Source of the DNA: Muribaculaceae bacterium
Lineage (GTDB): Bacteria > Bacteroidota > Bacteroidia > Bacteroidales > Muribaculaceae
Direction: 5' to 3'
Length of the DNA: 64,000 nucleotides
Assembly: GCA_023663365.1 (NCBI GenBank)
Contig: JAMPHP010000001.1
Location: forward strand, 157,382-221,381
A program made the translations under genes and the position numbers. Below the pieces are notes generated by a model. It was not told where the DNA came from. It did no database searches and worked only from the letters and a program-made list of their open reading frames with translations. Of this stretch, positions 58,880 through 64,000 are shown one piece after another (within the stretch, counting starts at the first letter, position 1; every line of letters begins with the position of its first letter).

Positions 58880-61011
58880 TGCGCACTATCCATATCATCG
58901 CAATGGCAGCATTGATGGCCTCCTGCTCAGGTAAGCAGGGCAAAATCGAATATCCGGCAGCTCCCGCCGACAGCACCACCTACGAAGCCTTCGGCATCAC
59001 TGTCGACGACCGTTTCCGCCCACTCGATAACGATACCGCAGAGGCAACTCTCGCCTGGGTTGAAGCCGAGAACAAAGTCACACAGGACTACCTCGCAAAA
59101 ATACCCTTCCGCAAGGCACTACACGACCGACTCGACGTGCTCAACCGCTACGAGCGCCAGGGCACGCCTTGGAAAGGCGAGGACGGTAAATTCTACTTCT
59201 CCGCAAACGACGGCACTCACAACCAGGCAATAATCTACCGCATGGACTCTATCGGAGCCGAGCCCGAAATATTCCTCGACCCCAACGCCCTCTCCGACGA
59301 CGGCACAGTGGCGCTCACCGGACTGTTCCAGAGCCACGACGGCAAGTACACAGCATACACCATCTCGCGCTCCGGCTCCGACTGGACCGAAATCTACGTG
59401 ATGGACACCGCCTCGCGTGAGCTCCTGCCCGACCACATCGAGTGGGCCAAGTTCACCGGCGCCTCGTGGCGTGGCGACGGCTTCTACTACAGCGCCTACC
59501 CCGCTCCCGAGGCCGGCAAGGAATTCAGCAACGCCAACGAAGGCCACAACGTGTACTTCCACCGCCTAGGCACGCCCCAGTCGGCCGACGTGATAGCCTT
59601 CGAAGAGCCCGACGCACCCCTGCACTTCCACCAGGCTGAGGTAAGCGGCGACCAGAGCGCCCTTGCAGTGTCGATTGGTGGCCAGGGCATAGGCGACGCA
59701 CTTTGGATCAAAGACCTCCGCAAGCCCGGTGCCGACTGGGTAGTGGTGGAGCCCTCGCAGAACTTCAACAACGCCCTCATCGACGTGGTCGACGGTCAGG
59801 CATACATCCTCACCTCGGCCGACGCTCCCCGCAACCGCTTTGTCAAGGTCGACCTCCGCAAGCCCGCACGTGCCGATTGGGTCGATATTATCCCCGAAGA
59901 CCCCGAGGGTGGTGTGCTCACATCGGTGCAGTTCGCCGGTAAGGACCACTTCATCGCTGTGTTCGACCGCGATGCCTCCAACCACGCCTACCTCTACGAC
60001 ACCGCCGGCAAGCTCATCCGCGAGATTGAGCTCCCCACCTATGGCACCGTAGGCTTCTCCTCGTCGCGCTCCAACGACGATGTATTCTACTCCTTCTCAT
60101 CCTTCGTCTATCCCTCCGCCGTATTCTCCTACGACCTCGCCACGGGCGAGAGCAAGCTCTACAAGTCCACTGAAATCAAGGACTTCAACCCCGCCGACTA
60201 CATCACCGAGCAAGTGTTCTACACCTCGGCCGACGGCACTCGCGTGCCCATGTTCACCGTCCGCCACAAGGACACCAAGCCCGACGGTACCAACCCCGTG
60301 TACCTCTACGGCTACGGTGGCTTCAACGTCACCCTCAATCCCGGCTTCAACCCCAACCGCCTCCTCTGGCTCGAGAACGGCGGCATCTATGCACAGGCAA
60401 ACCTCCGCGGTGGTGCCGAGTACGGCGAAGCATGGCACCTGGCAGGTACCAAGCAGCAGAAGCTCAATGTGTTCAACGACTTCATCGCTGCCGCCGAGTA
60501 TATGATTAAGGAAGGCTGGACCAAGCCCGAGCTCCTCACCATCGAGGGCGGCAGCAACGGCGGCCTGCTCGTGGGTGCCACCGTCAACCTTCGCCCCGAC
60601 CTCTTCAAGGTTGCCATCCCCCGCGTGGGTGTGATGGACATGATGCGCTACCACCTCTTCACCATCGGATGGAACTGGGCTTCGGACTACGGCACCGCCG
60701 ACGACAGCCGCGAGATGGCCGAGTACCTGCTGGGCTACTCGCCGCTGCACAACATCAAGAACGACGGCACTCCCTACCCCGCAATCCTCGTCACCACAGC
60801 CGACCACGACGACCGCGTGGTGCCCGCACACTCCTTCAAGTATGCCGCAGCCCTTCAGGCTGCCGACACCGGCGATGCTCCCAAGCTCATCCGCATCGAC
60901 AGCAAGGCCGGTCATGGTGCCGGCAAGCCCGTGGCTAAGGTCGTCGACGAGTATGCCGACATCTACTCTTTCATCTTCGAGAACCTCGGCCGCGAGCCTC
61001 GCACCAAGTGA
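58879..61011 (+). CDS. Prolyl-oligopeptidase-family (S9) lipoprotein
   Basis: The product has 710 residues and starts with GTG. The signal peptide is very short, with lipobox LMASC placing the lipid cysteine at residue 16. The beta-propeller domain (about 75-430) caps the active site. The hydrolase domain has S559 (EGGSNGGLL), an aspartate in DHDDRVVPAHS (about 642-646) and H679 (KAGHGAG), which are the same relative positions as in prolyl oligopeptidase. It should cut short peptides after proline, outside the cytoplasm. It overlaps the next gene by 4 nt. Confidence 0.95.
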   Translation: MRTIHIIAMAALMASCSGKQGKIEYPAAPADSTTYEAFGITVDDRFRPLDNDTAEATLAWVEAENKVTQDYLAKIPFRKALHDRLDVLNRYERQGTPWKGEDGKFYFSANDGTHNQAIIYRMDSIGAEPEIFLDPNALSDDGTVALTGLFQSHDGKYTAYTISRSGSDWTEIYVMDTASRELLPDHIEWAKFTGASWRGDGFYYSAYPAPEAGKEFSNANEGHNVYFHRLGTPQSADVIAFEEPDAPLHFHQAEVSGDQSALAVSIGGQGIGDALWIKDLRKPGADWVVVEPSQNFNNALIDVVDGQAYILTSADAPRNRFVKVDLRKPARADWVDIIPEDPEGGVLTSVQFAGKDHFIAVFDRDASNHAYLYDTAGKLIREIELPTYGTVGFSSSRSNDDVFYSFSSFVYPSAVFSYDLATGESKLYKSTEIKDFNPADYITEQVFYTSADGTRVPMFTVRHKDTKPDGTNPVYLYGYGGFNVTLNPGFNPNRLLWLENGGIYAQANLRGGAEYGEAWHLAGTKQQKLNVFNDFIAAAEYMIKEGWTKPELLTIEGGSNGGLLVGATVNLRPDLFKVAIPRVGVMDMMRYHLFTIGWNWASDYGTADDSREMAEYLLGYSPLHNIKNDGTPYPAILVTTADHDDRVVPAHSFKYAAALQAADTGDAPKLIRIDSKAGHGAGKPVAKVVDEYADIYSFIFENLGREPRTK

Positions 61012-61979
61012 CATTGACCACATTCACCCGATATACAGCAGCCCTCGTCGGCGCCGTGCTCATGCTCGGCGCCGCCGGCTGTTTTACCGGGGTGGAGAGC
61101 ACCCCGCGCATCAATGCCTCAGATGTGCGCAAGCAGGATGCCGCAGGAATCAGCGCCGAAGCTCTGTTTTTGGCCGACGTGCTCCCCGAGCCTCCGGCAC
61201 AGTGGCGCAGCGGTAAGAAATTTCTGGTGGCCAACGATCGTATATCGCTCATATTCACCGCCGCCACATCCGATGCCACCGACTCGCTCGCAGGCCACAC
61301 AATCGCCTTCCGAGGATTCTCTCCGGCGATGTCGCTCATGGGCGACAATGCCACCGATGCAATGTTCGCCAGCGACGACGGCCGCACCCTCAATTACCGC
61401 ATAGCGGGTGTCGATGCCTCGCGCCTCGACACTATGGCCTCGCTCGAGCTACCCTTCGCCGTCGACCTCGACCTCGTGGCGCGCCTCGACAGCGCCCTGC
61501 GCGGCGAGCGCTACTTCGTGCGCACCCCGGCTTGGTATACCCTTGGCTCACGGGAGTCGCGCCACGGGCTGCGCCACGTCGAAGTCCGCATCGACAGCGT
61601 GGTGCCCGGCGACGAGAACTTCCCCGCCGCCGTGTGCTTCACCCTTGCCGATACCACGCTCCTGCCCGAGGCACAGCGCTCTGCCATGCTCTATATGAGC
61701 GTGGGGGCGGCGCGAAAGGCCACGCGAAACTTCGATGTGCTCTTCTCATTCACCGATCCGCGCAAGCGCTATCCCGAAATCAAGGACGACGTGTGGAGCC
61801 TCATCATCCGCTCCAAGGTGCGCGCAGGCATGAGCCGCGACGAGTGTCGCCTTGCCCTCGGTGCGCCACCGTCGCTCGAGCGCATACCCACACCCGGAGG
61901 CATGGCCGAGCGCTGGCGCTATTCCGACGGCGTATTCCTGATTTTTGAAGATGGCTATCTCACCCGCTTCAGGCTATGA
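61008..61979 (+). CDS. Lipoprotein with BamE/SmpA-like C-terminal domain
   Basis: The product has 323 residues with a GTG start overlapping the preceding stop. The lipobox is LGAAGC. The long N-terminal part is unfamiliar: beta-rich, with FLVANDRISLIFTAA and FAVDLDLVARLDSALRGERYFVRTPAWY. The last 60 residues (KVRAGMSRDECRLALGAPPSLERIPTPGGMAERWRYSDGVFLIFEDGYLTRFRL) match the pattern of BamE/OmlA domains: G-M-s-xx-v-xx-lG-P... W-x-Y... F-x-x-G-x-L. A role at the outer membrane is inferred. It overlaps the next gene by 4 nt. Confidence 0.72.
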   Translation: MTLTTFTRYTAALVGAVLMLGAAGCFTGVESTPRINASDVRKQDAAGISAEALFLADVLPEPPAQWRSGKKFLVANDRISLIFTAATSDATDSLAGHTIAFRGFSPAMSLMGDNATDAMFASDDGRTLNYRIAGVDASRLDTMASLELPFAVDLDLVARLDSALRGERYFVRTPAWYTLGSRESRHGLRHVEVRIDSVVPGDENFPAAVCFTLADTTLLPEAQRSAMLYMSVGAARKATRNFDVLFSFTDPRKRYPEIKDDVWSLIIRSKVRAGMSRDECRLALGAPPSLERIPTPGGMAERWRYSDGVFLIFEDGYLTRFRL

Positions 61980-62767
61980 AACTCACATTCCTTGGCACAG
62001 GCACCTCTGTAGGGGTGCCGCAGATGCGTTGCTCTTGCCCCACCTGCACTTCGAGCGACCCGCGCGACAAGCGCCTGCGCGCATCGGCGCTCATCGAGCC
62101 CCTTGAAGGCGCCCCTGCGATCCTCATCGACTGCGGCCCCGACTTCAGGCAGCAGATGCTCCGCGCCGGCTGCCCCGACCTTGCCTGCGCTCTGCTCACG
62201 CACACGCACTACGACCACGTGGGCGGCATCGACGACCTGCGACCCTACGCCCATCATTGCCCCGGGGCGCACTTCCCGCTCTACTGCCGCGCCGATGTGG
62301 CCGCCGACCTGCGTGCGCGCGTGCCATATTGCTTCGTGGAGCATCCCTACCCCGGAGTGCCGCAGTTCACCCTCCACGAGCTTGAGCCCCTGCAGCCCTT
62401 CGGGCTCCCTCTCGGCCAAGGCTTCGGCACGGTCGAGGCCGTGGCACTGCCCGTCATGCACGGCAAGCTGCCAATCTACGGCTACCGCATAGGCTCCTTT
62501 GCCTACATCACCGATGCCTCCGAAGTGCCGCCCGAGACCGTGGCGGCACTCGCCGGCGTCGATACTCTCGTGCTCAACGCGCTCCGCATCGAGGAGCACC
62601 CCTCGCACCAAAACCTTAGCCACGCCTTGGACGTTATAAAGTTGATAAAGCCGAGGCAAGCGTTCCTCACTCACATGAGCCACGACATCGGCCTCCACCG
62701 CGAGGCCGAGCTGCTGCTCCCCGAGGGAGTATATTTCGCTGCCGACGGCCTTACGGCAGTCTTTTAG
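61976..62767 (+). CDS. Metallo-beta-lactamase-fold hydrolase, PhnP-like
   Basis: The product has 263 residues. The MBL motif is LLTHTHYDHVGGIDDLRPY, with further ligands in LPVMHGKLPIYGYRIGSFAYITDASEVP and NLSHALDVIKLIKPRQAFLTHMSHD. The opening LTFLGTGTSVGVPQMRCSCPTCTS has the additional cysteines of the PhnP/phosphodiesterase branch. It is a cytoplasmic hydrolase, probably acting on cyclic phosphate or nucleotide-like phosphodiesters. It lies in a coupled run with the S9 peptidase and the BamE-like lipoprotein. Confidence 0.92.
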   Translation: MKLTFLGTGTSVGVPQMRCSCPTCTSSDPRDKRLRASALIEPLEGAPAILIDCGPDFRQQMLRAGCPDLACALLTHTHYDHVGGIDDLRPYAHHCPGAHFPLYCRADVAADLRARVPYCFVEHPYPGVPQFTLHELEPLQPFGLPLGQGFGTVEAVALPVMHGKLPIYGYRIGSFAYITDASEVPPETVAALAGVDTLVLNALRIEEHPSHQNLSHALDVIKLIKPRQAFLTHMSHDIGLHREAELLLPEGVYFAADGLTAVF

Positions 62768-62854
62768 GTTTTTCGGGCATAGAGTTCACTACGCGTCTGC
62801 AAGCCATTGGCTGCTGTAATCCGCGTTTTTCAACTCATTAATTCCTCAGTGATT

Positions 62855-63808
62855 ATGCCCAACCTGAAAAAATCGACTCCCGAAGTGCTTGTGGCCACTT
62901 TGCCGCAGCGTCTTAGTTTTCGACCAATTACACCCGACTGCATTGACCGCCTCGCGCCTTATCTGAGGTGTAGCGGCTCACGCTCTTGCGACTTTACCGT
63001 AGGCGGAGTGTTTATGTGGATCGATTATTTTGGCTATGAATACTGTATCTACCGCGACACCCTCTTCCTGAAAGGCCTTTCGGAGGATGCCTCACGCCGC
63101 CCCGCCTTCTCTCTGCCTATGGGCGCGCTGCCGCTACGCGAGGCTGTGGCGGCTGTCAGAGCCTATTGCAGGCAGGAGGGCATAGCGCCGCTTTTTTCAG
63201 CCGTGCCCGAGGAGCGCCTGGCCGAGTTCAAGGCTCTCGGTGCCCGCGCGGTGACGCCGCTCCCCGACTGGGCCGACTATATCTACCGCATCACCGACCT
63301 GGCCTCGCTCACCGGAAAGCACTACAACAAGAAGCGCAACCACGTGAACCGCTTCGTGGCCGACAACCCCGGCTGGAGCCTCGACGACATCGATGCCTCG
63401 AACATCGCCGAGCTGTGCGACTTCTTCGCCGCCCTCGACATCGAGAGCGCCAAGGCCGACCCGGCCATGGCCGAGTTTGAGCGTGAGCAGTGCCTCGACG
63501 TCCTCGCCAACTATGCCGCATATCCCTTCGAGGGGGCAATCCTGCGCGACGGTGACGGGCGCATTGTGGCCTTCACCGCCGGGGAGCTCGCGGGCGATAC
63601 CCTTGTGCTCCACATTGAGAAGATGATGCACACCGTGGCCGGGGCAGGGGAGGCCATAAACCGCTTCTTCGCCGAGCGCATGGCCGCCCGCCACCCCGAG
63701 CTGTGCTTCATCAACCGCGAGGACGATGCCGGCGATCCCGGCCTGCGATATGCCAAGGAGTCGTACCGCCCGGCTTTCAAGCTCGCCAAGTACAACCTTG
63801 AGTTTTGA
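62855..63808 (+). CDS. DUF2156-type (LPG-synthase C-terminal-like, GNAT fold) protein
   Basis: The product has 317 residues from the ATG at 62855. A TTG-initiated version from 62807 is possible but less likely. The two-lobed GNAT-like fold is indicated by FTVGGVFMWIDYFGYEYCIYRDTLFLKG, then YIYRITDLASLTGKHYNKKRNHVNRF and the C-terminal GEAINRFFAERMA... CFINREDDAGDPGLRYAKESYRP. The family is related to the cytoplasmic domain of phosphatidylglycerol lysyltransferase and to FemX-type aminoacyl transferases. The actual substrate is unknown. Confidence 0.88.
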   Translation: MPNLKKSTPEVLVATLPQRLSFRPITPDCIDRLAPYLRCSGSRSCDFTVGGVFMWIDYFGYEYCIYRDTLFLKGLSEDASRRPAFSLPMGALPLREAVAAVRAYCRQEGIAPLFSAVPEERLAEFKALGARAVTPLPDWADYIYRITDLASLTGKHYNKKRNHVNRFVADNPGWSLDDIDASNIAELCDFFAALDIESAKADPAMAEFEREQCLDVLANYAAYPFEGAILRDGDGRIVAFTAGELAGDTLVLHIEKMMHTVAGAGEAINRFFAERMAARHPELCFINREDDAGDPGLRYAKESYRPAFKLAKYNLEF

Positions 63809-63815
63809 GCGGGGC

Positions 63816-63843
63816 AGGTATATCGCTATATCGATATATCGCT
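63816..63843. repeat. Stop-adjacent ATATCG palindrome repeat, copy 4
   Basis: TATATCGCTATATCGATATATCG-type palindromic units begin 8 nt after the DUF2156 stop. Confidence 0.7.
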
Positions 63844-63876
63844 GCACCGCAGCATCGAAATCTCCGAAAAAAGCCT

Positions 63877-63884
63877 TACCTTTG
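63877..63884 (+). promoter_or_regulatory. -7 element before the terminal gene
   Basis: TACCTTTG lies 23 nt before the ATG at 63908. No clear TTG is found at -33. Confidence 0.55.
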
Positions 63885-63907
63885 CAGAGTAAAACAACAC
63901 CCGCACA

Positions 63908-64000
63908 ATGTCATACTCCCGCATCATTCACCTTTTACTCTGCTTTTTTGCCGTGACCACACTCAGCGCACAGCCCCTCGACACTCTCCGCATAGCCCAC
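63908..64000 (+). CDS. Secreted protein, 5' end only
   Basis: An ATG at 63908 opens a typical signal peptide (YSRIIHLLLCFFAVTTLSAQ) followed by PLDTLRIAH, and the window ends in frame. Export is clear; the function cannot be read from 31 residues. Confidence 0.65.
   Translation, partial: MSYSRIIHLLLCFFAVTTLSAQPLDTLRIAH

Overview
The window is a chromosomal segment of a Bacteroidetes bacterium, most likely order Bacteroidales. The high GC and gene mix fit a Muribaculaceae-like gut commensal, but that placement is inference. Evidence: promoters of the Bacteroidetes type (TTTG/TTG, about 19-20 nt, TAnnTTTG), almost no Shine-Dalgarno sites, a short 286-residue primary sigma factor, tRNAs without encoded CCA, a BspA-type leucine-rich-repeat protein, and families largely confined to this phylum (DUF3943, DUF6056-like, DUF6175-like, DUF6808-like).

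Layout. 0-5 kb: 3' end of tRNA-Pro(GGG), a lipoprotein, a polytopic membrane protein, a zinc-finger gene remnant beside a ladder of small hairpins, then an M23 peptidase-MerR operon divergent from alaS (4.8-7.5 kb). 7.5-14.2 kb, minus strand: an LPP20-CsgG pair, and an operon of two beta-lactamase-fold lipoproteins and two glycosyltransferases. 14.3-17.4 kb: a DUF3943 protein, then a phage-lysis-like pair (amidase without signal peptide plus a membrane-anchored protein) and two small unknown genes. 17.4-23.8 kb, minus: truA, speA, a DUF4143-type ATPase behind tandem palindromes, and a class A penicillin-binding protein. 23.9-28.1 kb: an accessory stretch between tRNA-Leu and tRNA-Gln holding the LRR protein, a large palindrome, hairpin-rich dispersed repeats and an M48 peptidase. 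28.2-31.5 kb: a Na+/drug-type ABC exporter and rpoD. 31.7-37.1 kb, minus: heavy-metal RND adaptor and pump followed by a GH18 hydrolase. 37.1-41.5 kb, minus: an orphan phage terminase large subunit and an 829-residue partner.

41.7-53.1 kb, plus: an 11.3-kb run of eight secreted proteins (CsgG-like, DUF6175-like, two paralogous lipoproteins, a Pro-hinge protein, LPP20, a small periplasmic protein and a transglutaminase-like enzyme). This is the best candidate for an undescribed envelope system. A second CsgG/LPP20 pair lies at 7.5-9.8 kb.

53.1-64 kb: a four-module persulfide oxidoreductase divergent from an OxyR with both redox cysteines, a clostripain-family lipoprotein, MscS, a prolyl-oligopeptidase-family lipoprotein, a lipoprotein with a BamE-like tail, a PhnP-like hydrolase, a DUF2156 protein and a gene cut by the window end.

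Several short intergenic repeat families recur: ATATCG palindromes just after stop codons, an ACTCATAAC repeat, a GACAAGTCCGA repeat that also occurs inside a coding region, and three copies of a hairpin-rich 110-130 bp element. No CRISPR array, rRNA operon or intact transposase was seen.
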